NCBI GenBank assembly: GCA_023374025.1
Contig: SIJG01000004.1
Span: forward strand, 1,423,226 to 1,487,225
Length of the DNA: 64,000 nucleotides
Origin: Heterodera schachtii
Lineage: Eukaryota > Nematoda > Chromadorea > Rhabditida > Heteroderidae
Direction: 5' to 3'
Each line of letters starts with the position of its first letter. Positions within the stretch are counted from its first letter, which is position 1. Below the pieces are notes generated by a model. The model worked only from the letters and a program-made list of their open reading frames with translations. It made no database searches and had not been told where the DNA came from. Shown piece after piece: positions 1 to 26,839 of this stretch. The translations under genes were made by a program, and so were the position numbers.

Positions 1-142
1 TCTAAGAAAAACACATAAATTAAACATTTCTACAAAGTAGAATTGTTCGAATGAAAAAATTTAACAAGAAAATGAACCAAAAAACATTTATAAACATTAT
101 GCCAAAGAGATTTTCGAATAAAAAAAACAAATTTTGGCTAAA

Positions 143-343
143 TCATAACCCGGTAAAACCCGGTCAAAAATGCCGGGTTCCGGGCCGGGTTGGATTTTCA
201 AAAACGACCGGGTTCCGGGCCCGGCCTCTCAGAACCCGGTCAACCCGGATAACCCGGTCAACCCGGATTTTCCCAAAAATCGCCGGGCCGGGTTGCCGGG
301 CCCGGGAAAACCCGGTACCGGGCCCGGCCCGGCTCGGTCTCTA
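143..343. mobile_element. GC-rich palindromic repeat with hAT-like right end
   Basis: This block is packed with CCGGGTT/AACCCGG words in both orientations and is far more GC-rich than its flanks. It ends at 343 with CTCGGTCTCTA. The reverse complement begins TAGAGACCGAG, which resembles hAT termini and the 4457-5411 element. No matching left terminus or target duplication was found, so it is probably truncated. Confidence 0.4.
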
Positions 344-347
344 ATTA

Positions 348-434
348 TGAACATTGGGATTAAAACATACAAGAAAATTTATTCACTGCTTTTTAGACTT
401 AGCTCGTCAAGAGCTTTCGGATGATACCAAATTA
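348..434. repeat. Inverted repeat arm 1 (LINE 3'-tail copy)
   Basis: This segment of about 87 bp matches the reverse complement of 1420-1507 with only scattered mismatches. The shared core includes TTAGACTTAGCTCGTCAAGA. It is best read as a second, inverted copy of the sequence that follows the LINE fragment at 806-1267. Confidence 0.7.
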
Positions 435-805
435 TCAGGATTCGATCATTTTTAAAAAAGTTAGAAGTGTCAAATCTCTGAATTTTTCAAATTTTGAACA
501 GACCCAAAAATATGTTTAAACCCAATTTCGCAACTTCCGGGAACCCGAAACCTGGCTCAAAATTCCCGGAGCTTCAGGGACTTCGGATTCTTACAGTACC
601 TGCTGAGTGAAATTTGAATAGTTAAACCCGGGCCTTACTTCCAAATTTTCGGGCCCTGGAAGCCCTCTACAAAGCGATTTGAAATCAATTGTAAATTCGG
701 GAAAAAAATTCTCGATCTAATTTAAGAATCCGTGGACCGAATAAAGCTGGTAAAATAGACAAAAACCCTATTTTCAACATTTTTTGCTTCGGCTTGTGAG
801 AAAGT

Positions 806-1267
806 ATGAATGGTCATTTTTTTGAAGCTTTGTACTGTTCTTTTTTTGTTAGAAGTATTTCTATTTTCTTCTCTACAACATTAAAAAACATAAAATTTAT
901 TGTCTTAATGCATGAGAAACATATGAAAAAATGTGGCCTCAAGGCAATACCATATGAAAAAAGACTTGAGATTTGCAAATTGGAGAAATTAAGTACTCGA
1001 AGGTCGCTCACTGATATGAATATGACTTTCAAAATAATTAGGGGCTTAACTCATTTAGATCCAAAAAAATATTTTGAATTTTCTTCAAGGTCGCAACGAA
1101 AAACATTTAGGATTCAAAACAAAAGATGCAGTAATAAATCTCGAAATAACTTTTTTATTCGTACAATTAATCCCTGGAATTGTCTACCCAAAACGGCTAT
1201 GGAAATCGGAAGTTTAGCTAAATTTAAAAATTTTCTGAGAGAATTTTATTTAGAAAATAAGTCCTGA
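806..1267 (+). mobile_element. Non-LTR retrotransposon fragment (reverse transcriptase C-terminus)
   Basis: An open frame of 153 codons whose last ~115 residues look like the extreme C-terminus of a CR1/L2-type LINE reverse transcriptase. It has the order YEKRLEICKLEKLSTRRS, then a K-I-RGLTHLDPKKYF stretch, then a basic NFFIRTINPWNCLP segment. This matches the family pattern of an 'RR..DL...K...G...DP..F' block followed by 'R.NFF..R....WN.LP'. The polymerase palm and endonuclease are absent, so this is a 5'-truncated dead copy. The first ~35 codons are low-complexity and may be a chance extension. A second copy of its 3' tail lies inverted at 348-434. Confidence 0.72.
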
Positions 1268-1419
1268 GTGGTAATTCATCCCTTTTTTATTTTATTTTAT
1301 GTATTTTACTGTATTGACCATATCATATTTTTTTAAAATTGTATTCATTACTTTGTTTTCCGCTATAAGTGCAATTACATGTTGCCTTGCGGTTTGCTCA
1401 AATAATAAATAAATGACAA

Positions 1420-1507
1420 ATTTGGTATCATCAGAAAGCTCTTGACGAGCTAAGTCTAAAAAGCAGTGAATAAGTTTTCTTGTGTGTTTCAATCTCAATG
1501 TTTTCAA
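1420..1507. repeat. Inverted repeat arm 2 (LINE 3' flank)
   Basis: Partner of 348-434 in opposite orientation, just after the LINE fragment. The two arms enclose about 1 kb. Confidence 0.7.
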
Positions 1508-1546
1508 TATTCAACACTTTTGGTATGGAAATGGCCCAAATGCCTT

Positions 1547-1590
1547 GGTAGGGAATTGGCTGGTAGGGAATTGGCGGTAGGGAATTGGCT
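1547..1590. repeat. Short tandem repeat, three ~14-bp units
   Basis: Three near-copies of GGTAGGGAATTGGC lie in a row. No gene is evident around it. Confidence 0.6.
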
Positions 1591-2240
1591 CGATCCCGAT
1601 TAAAGGTTAATTAATTAACACACCGTCCGAAAAAACGAGATGTGTAACAATGAATATAGAGTGCAGAGAAAAAAAGGCGCTATATGCAAAGTGAAAGTTT
1701 TGAATTTGTTTTTCAAAATTTTTTTGTGATAAAAAACACTTTTTTTGTGGTAATAGTGGAGAATCTGGGCTCCACAAAAAGGAAAAAAACACCAGGGCGA
1801 TTGTTTAAATTCTCGGGATATTCTCAACAATTATGGAATGTTTTTGCCGGATTTCACTTATTTTTCGGCATCTTTGTTAAAATTCAAATTTTGCCTAGAA
1901 ATAATTTTTTATAGTACATATATTACAAGAAATATTAGATAAAGTTATCCGTAGCTTATCTGTCTATTTAGGTATATTTGTTCGACCCATTTTAAAAATG
2001 CAGCCTGTTATTGATGCAGTAATCAAAATTCTCATGTACGTTATGTCATTTTACATTTTCATACCTTTTCTCGGTACTTGTATTGTTTAGCCACCAAAAA
2101 AAACAATTTTATCGAGAGCTATCGATTGGTACCATATTCGTCGAGATTGGTCCACGAGAAAAAACATCGTATAAGTCAAGAGAACCCATAAAATTATATA
2201 TATCGAAAATAATTTAACATGAATGTTCGTGTTTATTGTA
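1591..2240. other. AT-rich intergenic DNA
   Basis: No convincing coding exon, RNA gene or repeat was seen between the tandem repeat and the stop codon of the NEDD8 protease gene. The short open frames here are low-complexity and have no family resemblance. Confidence 0.6.
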
Positions 2241-3617
2241 TCATTTCTCAAGTGCAGTTCGTTCCCGAATGATTTGCATCCAATGCCGTCTTATTGAGCT
2301 AATGTTATCAGAGTTTATATGACTAAAATCAAATTCAGCGTCCGAATTCCGAGATAGTGCCTTAATATGAGAACCATAAAATTTATTTTCACATTTAAAA
2401 ATATTTACATCCAAAATTGCTCTTGCATATTCCACAACATAAACGCCGCAATCTCCATTCGCTCGCATGATGGGATGGAGGAGAGAAGAGATGAACAATT
2501 GGGGGGAGGGAGGACATCCGAAAGCAATGGCCAATTTGGAGACAAACTATCGAAAATGGGTAATTAACACGAAATTAGACAAAGCCATAAAAACCCAATT
2601 ACTTTGTAAACTTCGTTAAAACCGCAATCCAACGACGAATTTGCATACGCCTTCAACGGATCGAACAAAATGAACTGTTTGCGGATTGGATTAAACAGCA
2701 CCAATGACCAATGAGAACCGCTTGAAAATAGATAAAATAAAAAGGAGAATCGTTATAAAAAGATCGGTGAGAGTAAAACCACCTTAACACAACATTCGGT
2801 TCAGTGCTGTCGTTGTACAAAAAAAGCAGCCATTTGCTAGGGGAAGCGCCGACCGATTCGATCAGTGCGTCCATTTGTTGGCCTTCTGTCGGAGTGTATT
2901 TGATCAGCTCACAGAGAGTGGCGTAGATCACAGAGACCTTTTAGTGGATAAATTAACAGAAAAAAAAATACATTAAATAGAAAGTCCATTGGAATAATTA
3001 CTTTGGTACTAGTGCAGTTGGTACGCCACAAAAAAATTTTTTTTATAAGCTCGTATAAAAAGTTTCCAGGGTTTTCGAGGGCGCTGATTATGAATCCGAC
3101 CTCCATTTCAACCAATTCAGAGTCCCGGACTCAAATTCGAACATTTGGTAGAAATTCAAAAATTCTCAAAAAAATTTTTTACCAAATAAATATGATCAAC
3201 AATATGTCAAAATTTTAAAAACTTCATGAAAGTTTTTGTTTGAGAATTTTTGCAAAAGTTCGAATTTGAGTCCGGGACTCTGAATTGGTCGAAATAGAGG
3301 TCGGATTCATAATCAGCGCCTTCCAAAACCCTGGAAACATTTTTTACACGACTAAAACAAAAAAATTTTTTTGTGGCGTACCAACTGCACTAGTACCATT
3401 ACTTTTTCTCGAAATTGCGGATTCAATTCAGCACTTTGGTTGAACAAATAACTGACTGCGAAATTCACCACATTATCCGTTAGCCAATTTGTATTTTCCA
3501 AAGAATGAGCTACGAAAAAAAATGATACATTAATTAAAAAAGCACAAATTGCACACCATCACTTTCGAACAGCACAAAATCCTCGTAAGAAAAGAGGCGC
3601 CGGTCAGCACCAATCAT
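2241..3617 (-). CDS. SENP8: NEDD8-specific protease, SENP8/NEDP1 family (Ulp1-like, C48)
   Basis: This cysteine protease would process or remove NEDD8 from substrates (C. elegans relative: ULP-3). Chaining exons on the minus strand from the ATG at 3617-3615 gives a coherent protein. First comes a short N-terminus beginning MIGADRRLFSYEDF. An NTNWLTDNVVNFAVSYLF segment matches the family's 'W-L-ND' entry motif. The catalytic His lies in SGSHWSLVLFNP, the catalytic Asp in FILFDPLKAY, and the catalytic Cys in NGDCGVYVVEYA. The stop is TGA at 2241-2243. Introns interrupt it at about 3566-3513, 3404-2942, ~2774-2733 and ~2609-2564. The second intron begins AAA|GTAATG and carries a MITE. The order and spacing of the H-D-C triad and the DCG motif make the family call firm. 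NEDP1 versus another Ulp class is inferred from the small size and lack of an N-terminal extension. Confidence 0.88.
3005..3397. mobile_element. Foldback MITE with 8-bp target duplication
   Basis: The ends are an inverted repeat beginning GGTACTAGTGCAGTTGGTAC. The complementarity continues inward for well over 100 bp on each side, so the element can fold into one long hairpin. It is flanked exactly by ATTACTTT at 2997-3004 and 3398-3405. The 8-bp duplication fits hAT-like, P or Merlin-type transposition. No coding capacity. Confidence 0.85.
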
Positions 3618-3737
3618 AGATAATAAAGAAATATCAACAAAATAAAAATAAAATATTAAAAAAAATCGAAATATTTAAAAAAAAGTCAAAACAATTGCTC
3701 TATTGCATTTTAGGCGTCTAATCAATTAGGTACACAC

Positions 3738-4385
3738 ACCGGCCCAATTTTGGGCTCCCAGTACAATTATGCTTATTTTTTATTTAGTAATCAGAACGCC
3801 AAAACTTTGCAAATCTTAAAATTTTTTTGGGAATTTCCCTTGTAAAAATGCAAGAGCCGATCTCGAGATAGAAAAGAAACTTTTAAAAAACAAAAGAGAA
3901 TTCGATAGAGGAGGTCAAAATATAGGCCTATGCAAAATTTCAAGAAGATCTGACCCTAGGAAAAATTTTTTGACCCTAGTGAAAATTCAATGTTTTCTAT
4001 CATTTTTCAGCTATTAAGCTATTTTATTAAAATATTCGGTTAACTTAGGAAGATTCTTCTGAATTTTCCCTTCAAAATAAGCATAAAATGATTTTATTTG
4101 GTCTAGTATTGACCAAGTTATAAGCTAAAAAAATTTCATAAAAACTCTACTATTGGTCCGATGCTGTACGTTACCAATGTTTTTGAATATGATTTTTTAT
4201 TGACACGAAAACTTTTATTAATAAAAAATAATTCTCCCTTTTTCTTTAAAGGAAGAAATTGAAATTAACACACAACATAAGGAGGACTTGAACCTGAGAC
4301 CCCCCTTTTGGTGACTAACTCACAGACCACTAAGACGAAAAATCCAGCATAATTGTACTTGGAGCCCAAAATTGGGCCGCTGTAT
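3738..4385. mobile_element. TIR element carrying a tRNA-like (SINE-type) module
   Basis: The two ends share an inverted repeat of about 33 bp containing GGCCCAATTTTGGGCTCC and ACAATTATGC. Near the right end, read on the minus strand, is CTTAGTGGTC (A-box-like), then about 30 bases later GGTTCAAGTCC, an excellent tRNA B-box. The same right-hand part recurs at 25990-26130, so this is a family. Neither copy shows a clean target duplication. Confidence 0.68.
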
Positions 4386-4456
4386 ACAAGCTTAGTTTCA
4401 TACACATGACATAACTTTTTTTTTCTTAGTCAATCCACATTTTTTAAACTAAAAAC

Positions 4457-5411
4457 TAGAGATCGGATACGGACAGGATCCGTATACGGATTTTACGGAT
4501 CCGTAGTCCGTAATCCGTATTTTTTTCGGCCGATACGGATGTTTTACGGACTACGGATGTTAAGGATTTTTATCCGTAAATCCGTAATCCGTATGTGTGC
4601 CTAGTCCGTAATCCCGATCCCGATCCGTACAATTCTTGATACGGATTACGGATTTTTTTTTTTTTTGGCGTTTTAAGGTGAAATGGATTATATTTTGAAA
4701 TTTTGTGCAGTCAATTCGCCAATACTTTGGAATTGGTGGGTCTATTTCGTAAAATTTTTGGCAAAATCGAAAAAATTGGAAAAAAGCAAAATTTTTGTGC
4801 AAAAAAAATCAAAACCTTTACGTTTTGAATTGCATTTCATTGAACTTTTACGAAATTCTATTTCATTTTTTTCCAATTTGTTAATTTTTTTAAGAAATGA
4901 ATTTCGTTTTTCAATTTCTTAAATTTTTTACGAACTTGGTTTTGTAAATTTTTCAAAATTTTCCTGGTAGCGCCTATAGGCACCGCCGGTTCCTAAAAAA
5001 TTTTGGCCTCGGCAGAGGTGGAGGGTATTTCGTATTTCATAAAACATATTTCTAATCCTCCCTTCCCCTTGTCCATGTATGATTATTAAAAATACTGAAA
5101 TATTTAATTCCCACTTTCAATTTGTTCCGAGTTGGGTATTTTTTGAATTTTATTGCCTAGAATTTATAATAAATTTATTATAAAATCTTTTAGCTTTAAA
5201 TATTCAAAATTTGTATTTTATAAATCAGTTTTTATCGAATATGAAAAAAAATTTAAAAAAAAATCCGTATCCGTATACGGATCCGTATTTTTCCTGGGTA
5301 CGGATTTTTACGGACTACGGATTTTCCGGATTTCTGGTCCGTAAGTCCGTAATCCGTATGTGTGCCTAGTCCGTAATCCCGATCCGTATTTTCTCAAAAT
5401 TCCGATCTCTA
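4457..5411. mobile_element. hAT-type MITE, 955 bp, perfect 11-bp TIR and 8-bp TSD
   Basis: The left end is TAGAGATCGGA and the right end TCCGATCTCTA, exact inverted repeats. CTAAAAAC occurs at 4449-4456 and again at 5412-5419 as an 8-bp target duplication. Both subterminal regions are filled with TCCGTAATCCGTAT-type words, as is usual for hAT transposase-binding regions. The middle is AT-rich with no transposase. The right end lies only 26 bp from the VTA1 start codon. Confidence 0.88.
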
Positions 5412-5437
5412 CTAAAAACACGCAGATATTTTCTACA

Positions 5438-6949
5438 ATGTCTTCTTCCACAACTTCCATAAATATATCTGACATTCCTCAGCAAATGCGCCCAATTGCC
5501 CATTTCGTAAAAATAGCAAATGAATACGCAACAAGAGATGTCGTCATTCAATATTGGTGTAAGATATATACTTATACCTAAGCATTTTTTTCAATTTTAA
5601 CAAATTTATTTAGGCCTTTTGAAAGCTTTGGAGGACGGAATGAAATTAAGCGGGAATGACCCGAACACGAAGAAGTTTTTGCTTGATTTGATGACAGTCC
5701 TGGAAAATGTGTGTTATTAAGCAAGCGGATGACCAGGGATTTTAATCGTTCTTTAGATGAAACAGTTGCACAAGGAAAATGACGCAATAATGCAGGAAAT
5801 TGTGGGCCAATCGCACATCGAAGACCAAGCGCAACGGTTGTTCCAATTCGCTTACGGATTGGACCAGCAGAGCCAATTCGGACAGAAGCTCATAAAGGCG
5901 TTTTACACTGCAGGATATTTGGTGAGTGAACAGCTTAGAAATAGGCATAATTTTTGTTTCATTTTTGAGGGTTTTTCAAATTTCAGTTTGACGTGCTCAC
6001 ATGTTTTGGACAATTGGACGACAACATTCAGGTGAACATTTGTTTTTGGGTTTCTTCTTTAAATTGCCAATGCCAACATTTTTAAGTCTGCACGGAAATA
6101 TGCCAAATGGCGAGCAATTGACGTTCACAACTGTCTGAAAAATGGAGAACAACCGAAGCCCGCAGACCAATCCGACGGCCCAACAGCAAAAAGGTATGGC
6201 TAATCAAATAAAACAATCATTCGCTTTTTGTTTGTTTATTTCTTGCGCCATTCACAGAATTGAGTGACCAAGATGACATTGCTGCACAAATAAACGACAA
6301 ACTTTCGGCCGAATTGAATGATTTGAACGCGTCTTTGACCAAATCGCCGCAGTCGCCCTCCGTCCCACAGCAACAGGTGGCAAATTGAACTCATTCATTG
6401 TTAAAGGTCCCTTCCATTCGCAGTTTTTCAATCCCATGGCCACTCATCCGTCGCAACAGCGTCAAATTCCTTCAAATTATGGCCAAAGCGATGCCATCAA
6501 CGGCGGTCATTCCACCGGGCATTTCGCTGGTGGAGGTCTGCCGGTTGGACCTCCTACGCATCCCTCCCAGCCCAATCGGCCTCCAATTGCCGGAATCCAA
6601 GAGCCATTCCGAGGCGTTCCAATGCCGAGTGTGCCGTCCGAATCTGCGCATGGATATACAACACAACAGGGGACACATGTCTCAGTTGCGCAGCATTACT
6701 CGCCGAAAAGTCCGACTGGGCGTCAAATGGTACATAAAGACGTAATCGCACATCATCCTGAGAGAGGTGAGCAATTTGGGGAAAGTTGCATTTCTAATGG
6801 ATAATTCAGAACTGACATTGGAGGATTACCTAGAAGCAAAAAAATTGGCAAAATACGCCCAAAGTGCCATGGATTATGAGGACCCGAACACGGCCATTGA
6901 CTATCTCCAAAAGGCGATTGCCGTTCTTCAGAAGAAACAGCAGCAATGA
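5438..6949 (+). CDS. VTA1: Vacuolar protein sorting-associated protein VTA1/LIP5
   Basis: VTA1/LIP5 is the cofactor that activates the ESCRT-III-disassembling AAA ATPase VPS4 on endosomes. The N-terminal part starts MSSSTTSINISDIPQQMRPI and continues HFVKIANEYATRDVVIQYWC, the first helices of the Vta1 MIT-like pair. The next exons read GLDQQSQFGQKLIKAFYTAG and FDVLTCFGQLDDNIQ. A proline/glutamine-rich linker follows (about 6370-6765). The last exon encodes LTLEDYLEAKKLAKYAQSAM and ends AIAVLQKKQQQ, the VPS4-binding VSL helices typical of the family C-terminus. About eight exons are joined. One acceptor near 6262 (TTGAG|TGACC) has no good pyrimidine tract and needs transcript proof. The start codon lies 18 bp after the target duplication of a hAT MITE, so the proximal promoter or 5'UTR is transposon-derived. 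Confidence 0.87.
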
Positions 6950-7091
6950 CAAACGGATAAGAAATTAGCTTTTCAAGTTCCAACGGATTATCCTAACAGA
7001 CTTTGTGTGTCACCATCGTCATTTTATTAAACAAATAAGTGTATATTCCATGCAAAAATTTGTTGAATATAACAAAACAAAATCTGAGTGT

Positions 7092-9702
7092 TCAAAGCCT
7101 TGACTCGATGTTTTTGTACGTCGGCATGTTTCTCAAGTCTCCATACCCAACAATTGAAAGTCGGCTGTCCAACATTTTGTGGGCAATGCGAATGATGTCA
7201 GTGTTCTCAACTCGGTCTAAAAGAAAAATTTCCATTTGAGAGGTAGTCAGTCACTTTTAACCGATTAATTCCGAGTATTCGTCAGCTGTTTTCCTCTGTC
7301 CATGGGCCAACATTTGTCTTGCCAAATCTTCGAATTGGACAGGGCGCATTTCTAGGTTCATCAACAGTTGCGACTTCAGCTGAACTTTGGCCCTCTCCAA
7401 TTCCTCCAGCCACACGCCCTTAGTAAGACGGCCGAACTCCGCGAGAATAATGTCCACCAAATCGTTCAGCTAATAATTTTTTTTAGTTAAAAACTAAATT
7501 CTTAATGCCTTAGTCGGGTCGGCGCTGGCGCGAATGCAGAAAAGACCGGAGTCCATGTAGGAATGGTTGAAAGCGGTAGCATTGTATATCCAATGGTGCC
7601 TTAAATCTCGCATTACAAGAAATAATGAGAAATCGTGTTACAAGCCAAGTCTGTAATCAGAGGGCGGGGAAGGGAGAGGGGCAATCGAAATGAAAATTTT
7701 AAAGGAAATGTGAACTTTTTATTTTAAAAAAACGCTCAAAACTATCTTTTCAAGGCAAATGATAAAAAAAGCCCGTTTAGTCTACTGTAATAATAATAAT
7801 GGTATTCCCGTGTTTAGTTTGTAAATGGCAACTGACTGGTTAAGGACATCCACGTACAGTCGCGTGTACATCCCTTTTCCGGGCCCACCGGCACTGAAAC
7901 TCCCACCACCGCCCATCAAACTTTGGAGCACACAAAAGGGTACAAAATCGGCATCACTCACATTGACACCCTAAAAAGAATGGGATGGTAATCGAAATAC
8001 CTTAATAAAAAAGCAATTAGAAACGCAATTCTAAATCGAAACTAAGGAAACTCTTACCTCGAATCCGATGACAATATGTGCCAAATTTGGGAATGGCGTA
8101 GGGCCAAGTGCCATCTGACTGAGGTCCTTCTCAATGAGCACTTCGCCACCTGTGTATTGGGCCAATGATTCGTCCACGGTCGGCAAATGAGTCAAGAGAC
8201 GTTCGGGATGCTTCTCCCAAGTGGTTTCGCGTGGGTCGAACAGCTCTTTGCCCGCTTCGACAAGAAATTGTTGGTCAACACCAACGCCTGGGGAAAGTCG
8301 AGAAATGAAAAAACAAATAAAAATTAACCACACACTAATAAAGACCTGCCAAAACAATGCGTGGTGAAGTGTAATATTGGCTAAGGAAGGACAAAATGTG
8401 GCCGGAGTTTACCACATCGACCAATTTGTTGGGACAGTACCGGGAAAGACCGACCGTATTCGAGCGAAAAGCAGCCTGAAAAGAATGCATATTGATTAGC
8501 AATTCTTAAAGATTTTAAAAATTCATTTTGCTAAATTTTTCTTTAACGCATATTCTCAGAAAATTTCCTTTAGAAAATACTTGACTGTGATAAATATCAT
8601 AGGAATGGCAAAATTAAAGGAGAGGTGAAAACGGTAGCTAAATTTAGTAGTTTTTTAATATCAATTGACCTGATGTATCCAATCGGTGAGTAAAGGTTCA
8701 CACTCAGGCTGTCTGGAAAGCGTTTCGTTCTCATAACGGATAACATCACGACAATATTCGACCTTAAATATAATCAAAAATGATTTTTGAACAAATGTAT
8801 AAATTCCTTGTACAAAAATGATTAATTTTGCTAGCCTGGTTGAAAAAACTTTATTGGATTAATTCCCAAGCAAAGAGTTTCGGCCAATTTGCCTCATTGT
8901 CCAAAATGTTGGGCCGCAGAACCGCGTCCGCAATGATTGATAACACGTCGAAGGCATTCTCAACGCGACACGAAGCGGCGTAAACGAAAGTGTCACGCGT
9001 GGACTGACAGTCGATCAGAGCGCCAAATTTCTCCAACAAATCCAAAGTGTGCGCTTTGTCTGGGAATTGTTGTGACGACTGAAACATTTGCAGCGAAATA
9101 TAATGGAAAAAAATAATTTTAAACAAAACAAACCAAAAAAGAAATTTTCTCCAGGAAATGAGCTGTGCCGGGAGGGTAATGCACTTCATTTCTCGAACCG
9201 GCATAAATCGCAACTAAAAAGGGACAGTCAAAAATTAATGGGACTTTTTCACTTTTTATTCACAGCCCAAATTCTTTTTAAAAAAGTTAAATTACTTCAT
9301 TGGTTTTGTTGGGTCATCAATTTCCAAAACCGAAAATTTTCGGGTTTTGTCAACCCACTGAAATATTGCATTAAGAACTTTAAAGAATTATAGGGGCGGG
9401 CAAAACCATAAAACAAAAGCACCCAAAACCCGAAACGGTACCGCCAATGGTCGTAAATTGTCCATACGCCGGAAGCGTGGCAATGCGAAGGCCCGAATCC
9501 AACGAAGTGCTCTGATAGCAATTATCTCTGAATAAATGCTATATAATTGAGATAACAATATATTTTACCTAAGCACTTTTTTGGGTGCAACTTTCGCTGT
9601 CGAATTTCGCCTACACAGCCACTTTAATCGAGTATCATAAAACTTTGACCAAAATTTGAGCGACGCGGAGGATTTAATAATTGGAGTAACAATGGGGATC
9701 AT
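7092..9702 (-). CDS. PMPCA: Mitochondrial processing peptidase alpha subunit
   Basis: MPP-alpha is the substrate-recognition half of the matrix peptidase that removes presequences. From the ATG at 9702-9700 the protein starts [12 protein letters not shown] with several basic residues, a plausible presequence. It continues [20 protein letters not shown], then [12 protein letters not shown]. The active-site motif is HFLEK, not the zinc-binding HFLEH of the beta subunit, which identifies alpha. Later exons give [32 protein letters not shown], the glycine-rich loop [40 protein letters not shown], and a C-terminus ending [12 protein letters not shown] with TGA at 7092-7094. About ten exons are joined. 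The intron at 8892-8763 has a GC donor (GAG|GCAAAT). The first exon could extend upstream, because an in-frame ATG also exists near 9873. Confidence 0.88.
8763..8892 (-). other. GC-AG intron in the MPP-alpha gene
   Basis: Exon ...LRPNILDNE ends GAG|GCAAATTGG and the next exon starts after TTTAAG with [11 protein letters not shown] in the same phase. No GT donor fits. Confidence 0.75.
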
Positions 9703-10208
9703 GGCTAACAATAAATTTCGGCTGCCTAGCTGCTCTACCAAAAAATTTGTTTTAAAAAAAAGATAACTTTTTATAACAAGGGTTATATTTTTGGGACCAA
9801 GCCATTTATTTCTATACCCGTTTCCATACCCATAAAATGATTTAGACTTTACAAAATCATTGATTTTATCCATGATTATAACAAGTACCTACTTGTTTTT
9901 TTACCAAATTTATTTTTTACTTTAGAAAAAATTTGGCGTCATGTTCACATTTAAAAAAGTTTTGTTTGTATTTGGAAATTTGGATTCATTTGTTTTGTGA
10001 CTTCTCCATAAATTCAATAGCTCCTTCGAAAGCATTTTTTAAGCTCTACAACATCTGTGTATAAGTTTTTTACGCCAAATTTTACTATTTTTTCCATCGG
10101 GACCACAATTCCACACCACTGCCAGTCTATTAAACCTGGGTTTAGTGTTTATGCATAATCTTTAGTGAAATCTGGATAGAGGAAATAAAGCCGGAACATT
10201 TTTACAGA
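9703..10208. other. Divergent intergenic region between MPP-alpha and dynein
   Basis: AT-rich, with no recognisable coding sequence. It must hold the promoters of both divergently transcribed genes. No specific element was recognised except the acceptor at its right end. Confidence 0.5.
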
Positions 10209-10209
10209 A
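10198..10209 (+). promoter_or_regulatory. Probable spliced-leader trans-splice acceptor
   Basis: ATTTTTACAG ends at 10207, two bases before the dynein ATG at 10210. A canonical nematode acceptor this close to a start codon, with no upstream exon in reach, suggests SL trans-splicing. Confidence 0.6.
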
Positions 10210-25763
<15,554 letters not shown>

Positions 25764-25989
25764 TTGACTTTTGTATCTTTTGTCCAAAGAATATTTATTT
25801 ATCATCTGTCTATTGTTTTTAATTTGTTTCCAATGAATAAATTTTGAATTGCTTTTTTGCAGACTAAATTAGGGGAAGGGATTTTTATTTTTCCTTTGGT
25901 ACTTCCATGGTTTATGAATAGTAATGGAATTAATTGCCTTGTCTAGTGTACAGCTTCAGAGCCTTATTCATCATATAAAACAAATTTGG
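25764..25989. other. Dynein 3' flank
   Basis: AT-rich 3'UTR and intergenic sequence. CAATGAATAAATTTTG near 25832 contains the AATAAA-type signal expected for the dynein transcript. Confidence 0.45.
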
Positions 25990-26130
25990 AATGGATTTAA
26001 ATTTACACATAACATATGGAGGACCTGAACCTGGGACCCCCCCCCCCCTTTTGGTGACCAACTCACAAACCACTGACTGTGAGAAAAACCCCTAATTTGC
26101 ACTGGCAGCCCAAAACTGAAAAGCTGTGAG
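25990..26130. repeat. Second copy of the tRNA-like repeat family
   Basis: Read on the minus strand this holds CAGTGGTTTGTGAG, then GGTTCAGGTCC, matching the A-box/B-box module of the 3738-4385 element. The shared block, including CTTTTGGTGAC and the end motif TTTTGGGCTGCC, is clearly homologous. A 13-base poly-C tract has expanded inside it. Confidence 0.65.
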
Positions 26131-26839
26131 CATTCAAGTTATTTTATGGTCGTGTAAATTGCAACGGAGCCGCTTATTTTGCATTCATCAGCTCATAATT
26201 CTATGTACCATACAACGAATTTTTTTCTCTACACTATTATCTCTCTCATTTTATAAAATCTGTGTACACATTGCAGAAAATCTTATTTTATGCACGGACA
26301 AATAAACAATTGGAAAATGATACGTTTTTCGCAGTTTTGTCAAAGCCAATGGAATGCAAAAAATCAGAAATTTTTCTTATTAACACGAGCGATGTAAATA
26401 TATGCAAAAAGGATCATGTTCATGGTTTCCTGCTGCCGCAATCTCTATTCAGAGTAGAGGCTCTGGCCTTAAAATATTCGTTAAAAGTGGGAAAAATAAA
26501 CAAATAAAAGATAAAATGAAGATTAATATTATATTACAATGTGGGGCGAGTTCCAGACGAAGGTAACAGTCAAGGCCATCTGGCAGTCTGTAAGCAATGA
26601 GATGCTGGTTCATGCTAAAACAGATTTTTAAAAGCAAAAGAACCCAACAAAACTCACTGAAGTTTGAATTTGTTTTGCACGCTTAATGAAATTGTGATTT
26701 AGCAAGAACTTTCTTCATATGCATAACATATTGACAGGTGTAATACCAAAAAGCATTGAATAAGCATTATTCTTTTTGAAAATTTTGTTTAACGAACACC
26801 TGACAATCAATTAAAAACCCCACAATCTCTGCTCACTCA
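26131..26839. other. AT-rich intergenic DNA
   Basis: Nothing recognisable was seen between the repeat and the end of the minus-strand gene. An 81-codon open frame at 26262-26507 has no family features. Confidence 0.5.
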
